Source: Pseudomaricurvus hydrocarbonicus (lineage in GTDB: Bacteria; Pseudomonadota; Gammaproteobacteria; Pseudomonadales; Cellvibrionaceae). From it: a stretch of 64,000 nt of DNA. Positions 18,480 through 29,546 of the stretch are shown here, one piece after another (positions within the stretch are counted from its first letter, which is position 1; the number at the start of each line of letters is the position of its first letter). The notes beneath the pieces are model-generated. The model ran no database searches. It was not told where the DNA came from and saw only the letters and a list, made by a program, of their open reading frames with translations. Where the stretch lies: NCBI RefSeq assembly GCF_011602365.1, contig NZ_JAAONZ010000001.1, positions 310,001-374,000 on the forward strand. The letters are read 5' to 3'. Position numbers and translations under genes: made by a program.

Positions 18480-18828
18480 TATTGCCCCACCCAAAGAAAG
18501 CAAAACGTAGCTTTTAACGTCTTTATACAGGCTATGGAAGAATACCCGCTTAGTTTACAATAGGCCTCTTTGGCGACGTCGGACGACCACCATAACCATG
18601 GGCGGAAGGCTTTTTAACAGTCTATGAGCTTATTCTGGGCTTAATATAGACTGTGAGCAGGCACCTAGCGTATCAGCAGGCCCCTCAAGAACATGAGCTG
18701 AAACTGCTGGCAGGCAGGTAAACACACGGAAGGCCAACCTCAAGACTGGCCTTCCCAATGAAGCACTCAGGCCGGCCGACTTCTACTTAGATAGACCAAC
18801 ACTTGTTTAGATCAACACATGGATACTT
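18465..18828. other. Divergent region between rpsB and map
   Basis: This holds the rpsB promoter at its left end. Toward map lie two inverted repeats: ACAGTCTAT / ATAGACTGT (18617-18654, 20-nt loop) and GGAAGGCCA / TGGCCTTCC (18728-18755, 10-nt loop). Neither is followed by a T-run. They could be operators or mRNA leader structures for map. I see no further gene, and no confident map promoter. Confidence 0.5.
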
Positions 18829-19599
18829 ATGACAGTCAGCATTAAAACCCCTGAGCAGATTGAGAAAATGCGCATCGCCGGCCGGATGGCCGCCGAGGTT
18901 CTGGAAATGATAGGCGAATACGTGGTTCCTGGCGTCACTACCGCCGAACTGGACCGCCGTTGTCACGACCACATCGTCAATGTCCAGAAAGCCATCCCAG
19001 CCTGCCTGAATTACAAGGGCTTCCCCAAGTCCGTGTGCACTTCGGTCAACCACGTCATCTGTCATGGTATTCCCTCTGAAAAGAAAATCCTCAAAGCCGG
19101 TGATATCATCAACATTGACGTCACCGTCATATACGATGGCTGGTTCGGCGACACCAGCAAAATGTACACCGTCGGGGCTGTGGCCCCTCACGCCCAGCGC
19201 CTGATCGATATTACCCAGGAATGCCTTTACAAGGGTATCGAGCTGGTCAGACCCGGGTGCCGCCTGGGTGACATTGGCCACATCATCCAACAGCACGCGG
19301 AAAAGAACTACTACTCGGTGGTGCGTGAATACTGTGGTCACGGCATTGGCGACGTCTTCCACGAAGAGCCCCAGGTGGTTCACTACGGCAAGCCCAACAC
19401 CGGCTTTGAGCTCAAAGAAGGTATGACGTTTACCATTGAACCCATGATCAATGCCGGCAAAGCCGGAACCAAGCTGCTGAAAGACGGCTGGACAGTAGAA
19501 ACACGAGACAAGCGCCTTTCCGCACAATGGGAACACACCCTGGCCGTCACCTCGAACGGCGTCGAAGTCCTGACCAAACGCCCGGATGAACCTTTCTGA
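18829..19599 (+). CDS. map: Methionine aminopeptidase type I
   Basis: MAP removes the N-terminal methionine from nascent proteins. The 256-aa protein has the five metal ligands of the pita-bread fold in order: two aspartates in INIDVTVIYDGWFGDTSK, the histidine in GHGIGDVFHEEP, and glutamates in FTIEPMIN and AQWEHTLAVT. It is transcribed divergently from rpsB, the arrangement seen in Pseudomonas and E. coli, and is followed by glnD after 184 bp. The leader contains two hairpins. Length is normal. Confidence 0.96.
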   Translation: MTVSIKTPEQIEKMRIAGRMAAEVLEMIGEYVVPGVTTAELDRRCHDHIVNVQKAIPACLNYKGFPKSVCTSVNHVICHGIPSEKKILKAGDIINIDVTVIYDGWFGDTSKMYTVGAVAPHAQRLIDITQECLYKGIELVRPGCRLGDIGHIIQQHAEKNYYSVVREYCGHGIGDVFHEEPQVVHYGKPNTGFELKEGMTFTIEPMINAGKAGTKLLKDGWTVETRDKRLSAQWEHTLAVTSNGVEVLTKRPDEPF

Positions 19600-19783
19600 C
19601 GCTACACCTCAATTCAGCCCCAAAGGCGGATGCCCTGCTCTTAATCTGCCTGCCTTGCAGGCCGGGGCACGAGATAACTGAAGATTACCGGAAGCACTGT
19701 TACTGACGTTCAACCCAACACCACGGTCAAAAGCCAATACCGCCAACGCCCACGCCCCAGCGCAAACAAAGAGTCATTACCTG

Positions 19784-22474
19784 ATGATGGAAACACCCTA
19801 TTTTGAGCGCCCGCTATTTTCCTTTGACCAAGGCCGTTTCCGGCGTGATCTGGCACAAGCCGACGGCAAAATAATTCCCCTGTTTAAAAACGCACTCAAC
19901 GCCGCCAACGTCCAGCTCGACACCCGCTTTGACGAAGGTGAAGACATTCGCAGCCTGATTTATGAGCGTGCACAGATCATTGACTGCATTCTTCACTACG
20001 CCTGGTATCAATTTAGCTGGAGCGATCAGGTCAGCCTGATCGCCGTTGGTGGGTACGGACGCGGCGAACTGCACCCCAAATCCGACATCGACCTGCTGTT
20101 ATTAATGGAGCAGGACAATCCCCAAGACCTCGAGAGCGCACAAAGTTTGCTGCTGCTGCTCTGGGATATCGGTCTCGACATCGGTCACAGCGTTCGCACT
20201 CTGGAACAATGTATCGAGATCGCCAGAGAAGACATCACCGTCGCCACCAATTTGCTGGAGTGCCGCACCATTGTGGGCAGCGAGCGCCCCTGCCTGCAAC
20301 TTCAAAAGCTGACACAGCCGGAAAACATGTGGCCCGCCGATCGGTTTTTCGCAGCCAAAAAAGCCGAGCAGCTGGCACGTCACCACAAGTACGCCAATAC
20401 CGAATACAACCTTGAACCTAACGTCAAAAATGCCCCTGGCGGCCTGCGCGACATCCAGACCATCGCCTGGGTCGCCAAGCGTTACTTTGGCGTGCGAACT
20501 CTGAACCAGCTGGCGGGAAAGGACTTTTTCACGGAAGAGGAATTTGCCCTACTGCAATCCGGGGAAGAGTTCCTGTGGAAGGTCCGCTATGGACTGCACA
20601 AAATTGCCGGACGCCCCGAAGAGAGGCTACTGTTTGATTACCAGCGCGAGCTGGCCAAAGAATTCGGCTATAAGGATTCAGACAGCAACCTGGCCGTTGA
20701 ACAGTTCATGCACCGCTACTACCGCGTCGTACTGTCGCTCGCGGAGCTCAATGATGTGCTATTGAACTTCCTTGACGAAGCGGTTCTCAACCATAATGGT
20801 CAAGCGCTCATCACGCCCATCAACGAGCGCTTTCAGTTACGCGATAACTACATTGAGACCACTCACAACGCCGTTTTTCTGCAGGAGCCCTCGGCGCTGC
20901 TGGAAATTTTTGTCATCATGGGCAACAACCCTGATATCAATGGCGTGCGCCCGGAAACCATTCGTTTACTGCGTGAGCATCGAGACCTGATCGACGACCA
21001 CTTTCGCAACGATCCGAAAAACACTCAGCTGTTTGTCGATTTGCTGAAGTGTAAACACGCGCTCGTCACCCAACTCAAGCGCATGAAACGCTACAACATT
21101 CTGGGCCGCTACCTGCCGGAGTTCGGCGACATCATCGGGCAAATGCAACACGACCTGTTCCACATTTATACCGTCGATGCCCACACCTTGTCGGTGGTGA
21201 AAAACATGCGCGAGCTGCGCTACCCGGAAAGCCGGGAGAAATTCCCGGTGGCCTATGAGTGCATGCAGCAACTGCCGAAACCCGAACTGCTGTACATGGC
21301 CGGCCTGTACCACGACATCGCCAAAGGCCGTGGTGGTGACCACTCCAAACTGGGCGCCGTGGATGCCTACCAGTTTTGCCTGCGCCACGGACTGAAAAAC
21401 CACGAGGCCCGACTGGTGTCCTGGCTGGTGGAAAAGCACCTGCTGATGTCATCCGTATCACAAAAGCAGGACATTTCCGATCCGGATGTCATTCATCAGT
21501 TTGCCGCCGAAATGGGTGATAGAGTGCATCTGGACTACTTATACGCACTCACCGTAGCCGACATTAACGCCACCAACCCCACGCTGTGGACCACCTGGCG
21601 CGCCAGCCTCATGCGCCAGCTCTACACAGAAACACGCAGGGCCTTGCGCCGCGGCCTGGAAAACCCCATCGACCGTCAGGACTTGATTGCGGAAACCCAG
21701 GACGCTGCCTTACAGCTGCTGCTGGCAGACGGCTACGCCAAAGACTCAATCGAAGCGCTCTGGAGCTATCTGCATGAAGATTACTTTCTGCGCGAGAACG
21801 CCAAAGAGATTGCCTGGCAAAGCAGTTCCATCATTGATCACAACAGCACTGCAGATTTAATCCTCGTCAGGGAAACCACCAGTCGCAAACACGAGGGGGC
21901 GACCGAAATCTTTATTCGCACCCGCGATCGCAGCAATGTCTTTGCCGCCGTCGCCACGACGCTGGACGGCCTCAACCTGTCCATTCAGGATGCCCGCATT
22001 TACAACACCGAACGCGGTGGTTACACCATCGATACGTTTTATGTGCTGGATGAAAACAATCAGCCCATTAAAGACGACCCCAAATTCCGTGAGCACATCA
22101 AGCAGGAGCTCCAACAGGAGCTGGCACAAGTGGACAACTACAGCGACATCATCAGTCGTCGCGTGCCTCGTCGCCTGAAAAGTTTTGCCATACCCACTCG
22201 CACCAGCATCAGCAATGACATCAACACCAACACTACCCTTTTGGAAGTCATCTCCCCGGACAGGCCCGGACTGCTGGCACTGATTGCACGCATCTTTCTG
22301 AAATTTAACATCCAGTTGAGCAACGCCAAGATCACCACTCTGGGAGAGCGCGTCGAAGATATTTTCTTCATCACCGATGAAGATGGCGAACCCCTGAGCG
22401 ACCCGGATCTCTGCCAAGCCTTACAGTCTGAAATTTGCAAACAACTGGACCAGCAGGTGGAGGTTTCTCACTAG
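19784..22474 (+). CDS. glnD: PII uridylyltransferase / uridylyl-removing enzyme
   Basis: GlnD senses glutamine and adds or removes UMP on the PII proteins GlnB/GlnK, controlling glutamine synthetase and nitrogen gene expression. The 896-aa protein has the nucleotidyltransferase site (GGYGRGEL at about 89-96, with DID at 101-103), an HD domain for deuridylylation (LYHDIAKGRGGDHSK, near residue 510), and two C-terminal ACT domains (from IFIRTRDRSNVFA and from LLEVISPDRPGLLA) that bind glutamine. Order and length are standard. It lies between map and dapC as in Pseudomonas. Confidence 0.96.
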   Translation: MMETPYFERPLFSFDQGRFRRDLAQADGKIIPLFKNALNAANVQLDTRFDEGEDIRSLIYERAQIIDCILHYAWYQFSWSDQVSLIAVGGYGRGELHPKSDIDLLLLMEQDNPQDLESAQSLLLLLWDIGLDIGHSVRTLEQCIEIAREDITVATNLLECRTIVGSERPCLQLQKLTQPENMWPADRFFAAKKAEQLARHHKYANTEYNLEPNVKNAPGGLRDIQTIAWVAKRYFGVRTLNQLAGKDFFTEEEFALLQSGEEFLWKVRYGLHKIAGRPEERLLFDYQRELAKEFGYKDSDSNLAVEQFMHRYYRVVLSLAELNDVLLNFLDEAVLNHNGQALITPINERFQLRDNYIETTHNAVFLQEPSALLEIFVIMGNNPDINGVRPETIRLLREHRDLIDDHFRNDPKNTQLFVDLLKCKHALVTQLKRMKRYNILGRYLPEFGDIIGQMQHDLFHIYTVDAHTLSVVKNMRELRYPESREKFPVAYECMQQLPKPELLYMAGLYHDIAKGRGGDHSKLGAVDAYQFCLRHGLKNHEARLVSWLVEKHLLMSSVSQKQDISDPDVIHQFAAEMGDRVHLDYLYALTVADINATNPTLWTTWRASLMRQLYTETRRALRRGLENPIDRQDLIAETQDAALQLLLADGYAKDSIEALWSYLHEDYFLRENAKEIAWQSSSIIDHNSTADLILVRETTSRKHEGATEIFIRTRDRSNVFAAVATTLDGLNLSIQDARIYNTERGGYTIDTFYVLDENNQPIKDDPKFREHIKQELQQELAQVDNYSDIISRRVPRRLKSFAIPTRTSISNDINTNTTLLEVISPDRPGLLALIARIFLKFNIQLSNAKITTLGERVEDIFFITDEDGEPLSDPDLCQALQSEICKQLDQQVEVSH

Positions 22475-22541
22475 CCTTAAACGCTAACCGCAGGCGACTG
22501 AGCAACTGCTTCACTTACGTTAACAAACAACGGACAGCACC

Positions 22542-23741
22542 ATGAACCCCGATTTAGAACGCTTACAACCCTACCCTTTTGAAAAACTGAATGCGCTTAA
22601 GGCGCAAGTCACGGCACCGGATCATTTGCCGCACATTGCGCTCTCCATTGGTGAACCCAAACATGAGCCTCCCGCGTTTGTACTGCAGTCACTGAGCGAC
22701 AACCTGTCCCGCGTGGTCAACTACCCGTCCACAAAAGGCCTGCCAGAACTGCGCGAGACCATTGCCCAGTGGCTGACCCGACGCTTTAAACTGACCCCCG
22801 GCAGTGTCGACGCTGAACGGCAAGTGCTGCCGGTGAATGGCACCCGCGAGGCGCTGTTCGCCTTTGCCCAGGCGGTCATTGACCGCAATAAGCAGCCCTT
22901 GGTGGTGAGCCCGAACCCCTTCTATCAAATTTATGAAGGAGCCGCGTTTCTGGCGGGTGCCGACCCCTATTTCCTCAACTGTGATGTGGACTCAGGCTAT
23001 TTGCCGGACTTCGACTCTGTGCCGGCTGACGTGTGGCAACGCTGCCAGTTGCTGTTCCTCTGCTCGCCCGGCAATCCTACCGGCACCGTCATTGATACCG
23101 CCACCCTGCAAAAGCTGATCGCGCTGGCGGACGAGCACGACTTCATCATTGCCAGCGACGAATGTTACTCCGAACTTTATTTTGATGAAGACCAGCCTCC
23201 GGTTGGCCTGTTGCAGGCCTGTGCCGAACTGGGGCGCGATGACTATCGCCGCTGCGTCGTGTTTCACTCTCTGTCCAAACGCTCAAACCTGCCCGGCCTG
23301 AGATCCGGCTTTGTCGCCGGCGACGGTGAGGTACTGGAAAAATTTCTGCTCTACCGCACTTACCACGGCTGTGCCATGCCGGTCACCAACCAGCTGGCCT
23401 CCATTGCCGCCTGGAACGATGAAGCACACGTCAAAGCCAACCGCGATGCCTATCGAGCCAAGTTTGATGCCGTTTTGAACATTTTGGAGGGTGTCCTCGA
23501 AGTGGAGCGTCCGGATGCCAGCTTTTATCTGTGGGCCAAAACCGGCAACATGAGCGATGTGGATTTTGCCCAGCAACTGTTTGCCGAGCAAAACATCACC
23601 GTCCTGCCCGGCCGCTACATTGCCCGCGAGGCCAATGGCACCAACCCCGGCGAGAATCATGTGCGCATGGCCCTGGTCGCTACCGTCGAGGAATGTGTGG
23701 CCGCCGCCGAGCGCATCAAACAGTTCATGGCTCAGCGATAA
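22542..23741 (+). CDS. dapC: Succinyldiaminopimelate transaminase
   Basis: DapC is a PLP-dependent fold-type I aminotransferase that makes N-succinyl-LL-diaminopimelate from the 2-amino-6-oxo precursor in the succinylase branch of lysine and meso-DAP synthesis. The 399-aa protein has the nucleotide-like NPFYQIYEGAA segment, SPGNPTGTVID, SDECYSELYFD, the PLP lysine in FHSLSKRSNLPGLRSGF, and the C-terminal arginine region NHVRMALVA. The dapD and dapE genes of the same branch lie 2-4 kb downstream. The final codons are duplicated in tandem past the stop. Confidence 0.92.
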   Translation: MNPDLERLQPYPFEKLNALKAQVTAPDHLPHIALSIGEPKHEPPAFVLQSLSDNLSRVVNYPSTKGLPELRETIAQWLTRRFKLTPGSVDAERQVLPVNGTREALFAFAQAVIDRNKQPLVVSPNPFYQIYEGAAFLAGADPYFLNCDVDSGYLPDFDSVPADVWQRCQLLFLCSPGNPTGTVIDTATLQKLIALADEHDFIIASDECYSELYFDEDQPPVGLLQACAELGRDDYRRCVVFHSLSKRSNLPGLRSGFVAGDGEVLEKFLLYRTYHGCAMPVTNQLASIAAWNDEAHVKANRDAYRAKFDAVLNILEGVLEVERPDASFYLWAKTGNMSDVDFAQQLFAEQNITVLPGRYIAREANGTNPGENHVRMALVATVEECVAAAERIKQFMAQR

Positions 23742-23763
23742 GGACATGACCCAGCGATAGGCG
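23726..23763. repeat. 19-bp tandem duplication at the dapC stop
   Basis: Units 23726-23744 (catggctcagcgataagga) and 23745-23763 (catgacccagcgataggcg) match at 14 of 19 positions. The first contains the last codons and TAA of dapC; the second repeats them in the intergenic region. The shared core is CAGCGATA. Confidence 0.65.
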
Positions 23764-23782
23764 TCTGCCGACGCCCACGCGG

Positions 23783-23788
23783 TATAAT
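23783..23788 (+). promoter_or_regulatory. Candidate -10 element upstream of nth
   Basis: A consensus TATAAT lies about 90 bp before nth, in GGTATAATCC. No good -35 hexamer is seen at 16-18 bp, so promoter assignment is tentative. Confidence 0.35.
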
Positions 23789-23878
23789 CCCCAGGAATTT
23801 CACACAGCCAAAGAGCCTGTTGTCCCCACCAAGACCACCGGCGCTTTAGCCCGCGAATAGTCGACACAAGAACTCGAG

Positions 23879-24550
23879 ATGACCACACCCAAAAACCTTC
23901 TCAAAGCCGAACGCGTTGCCTACATTCATCAGCGCCTCGAAGAACTCTACCCGGAAACCCCGGTGCCACTGGATCACAAAGACCCCTACACCCTGTTGGT
24001 GGCTGTGCTCTTGTCCGCCCAGTGTACCGATGAGCGAGTCAATCAAATTACACCGGCACTGTGGGCGCTGGCCGACAACCCCTATGATATGGCCATGCAG
24101 TCAGTAGAAGACATTCAGGCAATCATTCGGCCCTGCGGCCTGTCGCCACAAAAATCCAAAGCCATTTCCGTGCTGTCACAAATGCTGGTGGAAGAACACA
24201 ACGGCGAAGTTCCCAATGACATGGCCGCACTGGAGAAGTTGCCCGGAGTGGGACACAAGACCGCCAGCGTGGTGGTCGCTCAGGCCTTTGGAGTGCCGGC
24301 TTTTCCGGTGGACACCCACATCCACCGCCTGGCCCAGCGCTGGGGACTGACCAGTGGAAAAAATGTTCAGCAAACCGAAAAAGACCTCAAGCGGCTGTTT
24401 CCCGCCGAAAGCTGGAACAAACTGCACCTGCAAATTATCTTCTACGGTCGGGAATACTGCAGCGCCCGCGGCTGTGACGGCACCGTCTGTGAAATTTGCA
24501 CCACCTGCTACCCGGCGCGCAAGCACCCCAAGAAAGCGAAAAAGCCTTAG
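23879..24550 (+). CDS. nth: Endonuclease III, DNA glycosylase/AP lyase
   Basis: Nth excises oxidised pyrimidines and cuts the abasic strand in base excision repair. The 223-aa protein has the helix-hairpin-helix LPGVGHKTAS with catalytic Lys127 and the conserved aspartate of PVDTHIHRL (Asp145). The C-terminal iron-sulfur motif is atypical: cysteines at 194, 199, 204, 207 and 210 (C-x4-C-x4-C-x2-C-x2-C) instead of the C-x6-C-x2-C-x5-C of E. coli. It lies alone between dapC and an opposite-strand gene rather than in an rnf operon. I am confident of the family; the divergent cluster suggests a different lineage of origin. Confidence 0.92.
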   Translation: MTTPKNLLKAERVAYIHQRLEELYPETPVPLDHKDPYTLLVAVLLSAQCTDERVNQITPALWALADNPYDMAMQSVEDIQAIIRPCGLSPQKSKAISVLSQMLVEEHNGEVPNDMAALEKLPGVGHKTASVVVAQAFGVPAFPVDTHIHRLAQRWGLTSGKNVQQTEKDLKRLFPAESWNKLHLQIIFYGREYCSARGCDGTVCEICTTCYPARKHPKKAKKP

Positions 24551-24639
24551 GGGCGAGTGGCGAGACAACCTTAGGCCCATCGAAAACCGTGACCACTCAA
24601 AATTGGCTTTTTTAAACAGACCATTCAGGCAGCGTTGAC

Positions 24640-25059
24640 TCAGCGCGTGGTCAGATCGCGGGCCGCAAACGGGTTTCTGCGCTCGTCCGCTTCGGGCTCG
24701 GGTGCCTCTTCCACGGTTTTCAGGTCCAGCATCGAGAACATGGTCTCCGGCTTTTCCAGCGGGCCCGGCAGTCTTTTTTGGGGTTTCTGAGAGCGGTTGG
24801 CGCAGGAAAAAGAGGTGACCTCCCGCTCCACCCGGCAAACACCCCCCAGCCCATCAATGACGCGGCGATAGCGCTGCGCCTCGGCTTCGCTCAGCCCCCG
24901 CTTGAGGGTCAGGAAACGGCCGGAGAATAGATGCTTCAGCTGACGGGAGTTTTTCAGACCGAACTGGCGGGCAAACTTCAGGGCCACATCCCGCTTGGAA
25001 TGACCCGCCGCCACATCACCCCAAAACACCACCCGATAGGTAGATAGCATTTCTGACAT
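24640..25059 (-). CDS. Conserved hypothetical protein with N-terminal SPOR-like small domain
   Basis: Unrecognised 139-aa protein with a strong ribosome binding site (AAGGAG 8 nt before the ATG). Residues about 8-75 (YRVVFWGDVAAGHSKRDVA ... LKRGLSEAEAQRYRRVIDGL) look like a small alpha/beta domain that I recall at the N-terminus of many gammaproteobacterial membrane proteins: a strand with F-x-G-x-hydrophobic, a helix, LFSGRFLTLKRGL, then a helix ending in a cysteine (GLGGVCRVE). Here it stands alone, followed by a charged tail without membrane segments. It is the only minus-strand gene between map and dapE. Function unknown. Confidence 0.7.
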   Translation of the reverse strand: MSEMLSTYRVVFWGDVAAGHSKRDVALKFARQFGLKNSRQLKHLFSGRFLTLKRGLSEAEAQRYRRVIDGLGGVCRVEREVTSFSCANRSQKPQKRLPGPLEKPETMFSMLDLKTVEEAPEPEADERRNPFAARDLTTR

Positions 25060-25150
25060 GTCGAAACTCCTTTTCGAACCAATGAGCAGTTGGCATCAGC
25101 AACCTCCTGGGGAGCGTCGCTGCTGTGCCCGGTAAATACCCAACAAACCA

Positions 25151-25212
25151 ATATTGAGCAAACCTATATTGAGCAAAGCTGTTATTGAATAAACCTGATG
25201 TTGAGCAAACCT
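25151..25212. repeat. Four imperfect 15-16 bp direct repeats
   Basis: Successive units are atattgagcaaacct (25151-25165), atattgagcaaagct (25166-25180), gttattgaataaacct (25181-25196) and gatgttgagcaaacct (25197-25212). The two copies at the left differ at one base. There is no gene within the array. Confidence 0.75.
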
Positions 25213-25328
25213 AATGCATAGGGAGAGCAGTTAATACGTAAAACAGCTGCCAATCGCCAAGCCTCCCAAGCGGCCAGTTACGAACGAAACCACCTCATAA
25301 CCACGCCCATTAGCATTAGATATGTGCC

Positions 25329-25342
25329 GATTGTATACAATC
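25329..25342. promoter_or_regulatory. 14-bp perfect palindrome, candidate operator
   Basis: GATTGTATACAATC is fully self-complementary. The TTGTATACAA core resembles operators of GntR/FCD-type regulators, but no such regulator gene is in the window. It lies 18 bp from the CRP-type site. Confidence 0.45.
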
Positions 25343-25359
25343 TGAACAAAATTACCATA

Positions 25360-25375
25360 TGTGACGTGCGTCACA
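25360..25375. promoter_or_regulatory. CRP/Vfr-type binding site
   Basis: TGTGACGTGCGTCACA matches the CRP consensus TGTGA-N6-TCACA exactly and is palindromic over 7+7 bp. It lies roughly 93-95 bp upstream of the start predicted from the -10-like TGGTATGCT at 25447-25455, a distance seen for class I CRP activation. The likely target is the ArsC-family gene (25509). Confidence 0.55.
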
Positions 25376-25508
25376 TTATATTTAATTTGATCACCCGCCC
25401 CTGACGGATCTAAGTCGGCCTACCTGATGAATCAAAGCTGGCTTTTTGGTATGCTTTGCCGCCTTAAATTTTACGACCCCTCCAACCCTACCTGTCAGCG
25501 GGAGAATC

Positions 25509-25853
25509 ATGACCACGCTCTACGGCATCAGCAACTGCGACACCGTCAAAAAAGCCCGAACCTGGCTCGATCAAGCGAATGTCAGCTACACCTTTCACGA
25601 TTTCCGCAAAGATGGCCTGGAGCGTCAGCAAGTCATCGCCTGGGTGGCGGCCCTGGGCTGGGAAAACCTGGTCAATAAACGCAGCACCACCTGGAAGGGG
25701 CTGGATGACAACGCCAGGGCGCAGCTCAACGACAGCAGCGTGGTTGACGTGATTTTAGACCAACCCACCCTGATCAAGCGGCCCCTGCTGGATCAGGGTG
25801 GCGCTATCTCGGTGGGTTTTAAAGCCGCCGACTATGAAGCGCGCTTTGTATAA
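25509..25853 (+). CDS. ArsC/Spx family thioredoxin-fold protein (YffB-like)
   Basis: This 114-aa protein is of the ArsC/Spx superfamily. It begins MTTLYGISNCDTVKKARTWL, with the single active-site cysteine of the C-D-T-V-K-K motif, and has YTFHDFRKDGL and a C-terminal LIKRPLLDQG motif. That pattern is typical of YffB-like proteins, not of true arsenate reductases. The frame is open further upstream, but GGGAG directly precedes the ATG at 25509. In Pseudomonas a similar gene also precedes dapD. No arsenic resistance genes are nearby, so a thiol-redox role is more likely. The stop codon lies in a 22-bp repeat array. Confidence 0.88.
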   Translation: MTTLYGISNCDTVKKARTWLDQANVSYTFHDFRKDGLERQQVIAWVAALGWENLVNKRSTTWKGLDDNARAQLNDSSVVDVILDQPTLIKRPLLDQGGAISVGFKAADYEARFV

Positions 25854-25918
25854 ATACGAACAACGCTTTGCGTAAGCAAGAACATCGCTTTGCACAAGCA
25901 TGAACACCGGTTTACATA
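25842..25918. repeat. 22-bp tandem repeats over the ArsC-family gene stop
   Basis: Units start at 25842, 25864, 25886 and 25908 with exact 22-bp period. Each begins CGCTTTG (the last, partial one CGGTTTA), and the first three end GAACA plus one base. The stop codon (25851-25853) is in the first unit, so the last few codons have been copied downstream three times with divergence. Confidence 0.75.
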
Positions 25919-25961
25919 ACCGCTCTTTTAACAGATTTCGACTCAAGACTGGAATACGACT

Positions 25962-26996
25962 ATGACTGATCTTTACGCACTGGGTTTAGGTGTTGGTACT
26001 CAAAACAGCAAAGGCGAATGGCTGGAGGTTTTCTTCCCGCAGCCGCTGCTCAACCCTTCCGCAGACACCGCGAAAGCGGTTGCCGAGGTACTGGGTTACG
26101 CCGGTGGCAACCAGGCCATCGCCATCGACAGCGCCAAGCTGGACGCCCTGGCGTCTGCCCTGGAAGCTGCTGGCAACCCTGAGCAGGCGGCCACGGTAAA
26201 AACTTTCCAAAACAGCCAGCGTCCTTTAGTGGCCGCGCTGCTGGCCGAAGACGCTGCCCCCAGCTCCGTGCCCGAAGGCTACCTGAAGCTGCACCTGATC
26301 TCTCACCGCCTGGTCAAGCCGCACGGCACCGTGCTGGACGGCCTGTTTGGCACCCTGCCCAACGTTGCCTGGACCAATCAGGGCGCCGTGGATCTGGCTG
26401 AACTGCCTGAGCGTCAACTGCAAGCGCGCCTGAACGGCGAGCTGCTGGACGTGGACTGCGTTGACAAGTTTCCCAAAATGACCAACTACGTTGTACCGGC
26501 TGGCGTGCGTATCGCCCACACCGCGCGCGTACGTCTGGGCGCCTACATCGGTGAAGGCACCACCGTCATGCACGAAGGTTTCGTTAACTTTAACGCCGGC
26601 ACCGAAGGTCCGGGCATGATCGAAGGTCGCATCTCCGCGGGCGTGTTCGTCGGTAAAGGCTCTGACCTGGGTGGCGGCTGTTCCACCATGGGCACACTGT
26701 CCGGTGGCGGCAACATCATCATTTCCGTGGGCGACGAGTGTCTGCTGGGCGCCAACGCCGGTATCGGCATTCCTCTGGGCGATCGCTGCACGGTCGAAGC
26801 GGGCCTGTACATCACCGCCGGCACCAAAGTTGCCGTTCTGGACGACAAGGGCGAACTGGTAGAAAGCGTCAAGGCCCGCGACCTGGCTGGCAAGTCCGAC
26901 CTGTTGTTCCGTCGCAATTCGGTCAACGGTGCAGTGGAGTGCAAAACCAACAAGTCCGCCATTGCCCTGAACGAAGAGCTGCACGCAAACAACTGA
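25962..26996 (+). CDS. dapD: Tetrahydrodipicolinate N-succinyltransferase, Pseudomonas type
   Basis: DapD succinylates tetrahydrodipicolinate with succinyl-CoA, opening the succinylase branch to diaminopimelate and lysine. The 344-aa length and the N-terminal region (DLYALGLGVGTQNSKGEWLE) are of the long Pseudomonas/actinobacterial type rather than the 274-aa E. coli type. The left-handed beta-helix spans about residues 180-290 (VRIAHTARVRLGAYIGEGT, GGGCSTMGTLSGGGN, CLLGANAGIGIPLGD). It lies between the ArsC-family gene and dapE. A stem-loop downstream may end its transcript. Confidence 0.95.
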   Translation: MTDLYALGLGVGTQNSKGEWLEVFFPQPLLNPSADTAKAVAEVLGYAGGNQAIAIDSAKLDALASALEAAGNPEQAATVKTFQNSQRPLVAALLAEDAAPSSVPEGYLKLHLISHRLVKPHGTVLDGLFGTLPNVAWTNQGAVDLAELPERQLQARLNGELLDVDCVDKFPKMTNYVVPAGVRIAHTARVRLGAYIGEGTTVMHEGFVNFNAGTEGPGMIEGRISAGVFVGKGSDLGGGCSTMGTLSGGGNIIISVGDECLLGANAGIGIPLGDRCTVEAGLYITAGTKVAVLDDKGELVESVKARDLAGKSDLLFRRNSVNGAVECKTNKSAIALNEELHANN

Positions 26997-26999
26997 TCA

Positions 27000-28481
<1,482 letters not shown>

Positions 28482-28573
28482 GCCGGTTGGTTTTCGAACG
28501 GTTTACGGCAGGTTGAATAAACCCGGCCCAGCGAACCCCCTTTGCGCAAGGCCCACTGAGGCAGGAGTACACC

Positions 28574-29546
<973 letters not shown>

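Larger units (their letters stand above)
25060..25508. other. Intergenic region with repeats and palindromes
   Basis: This 449-bp stretch separates the 139-aa gene and the ArsC-family gene, which are transcribed divergently. It holds four degenerate 15-16 bp direct repeats (25151-25212), a perfect 14-bp palindrome (25329-25342), a perfect CRP-type palindrome (25360-25375) and an extended -10-like TGGTATGCT (25447-25455). No coding sequence is apparent. Confidence 0.6.

Noticed and set aside
18787-19536. 249-aa minus-strand open frame opposite map
   Set aside because: Shadow of map; the translation has no family features and map is certain.
25509-25853. Arsenate reductase
   Set aside because: The sequence is of the YffB-like branch and no arsenic transport or regulatory gene is nearby, so an arsenic role is not supported.
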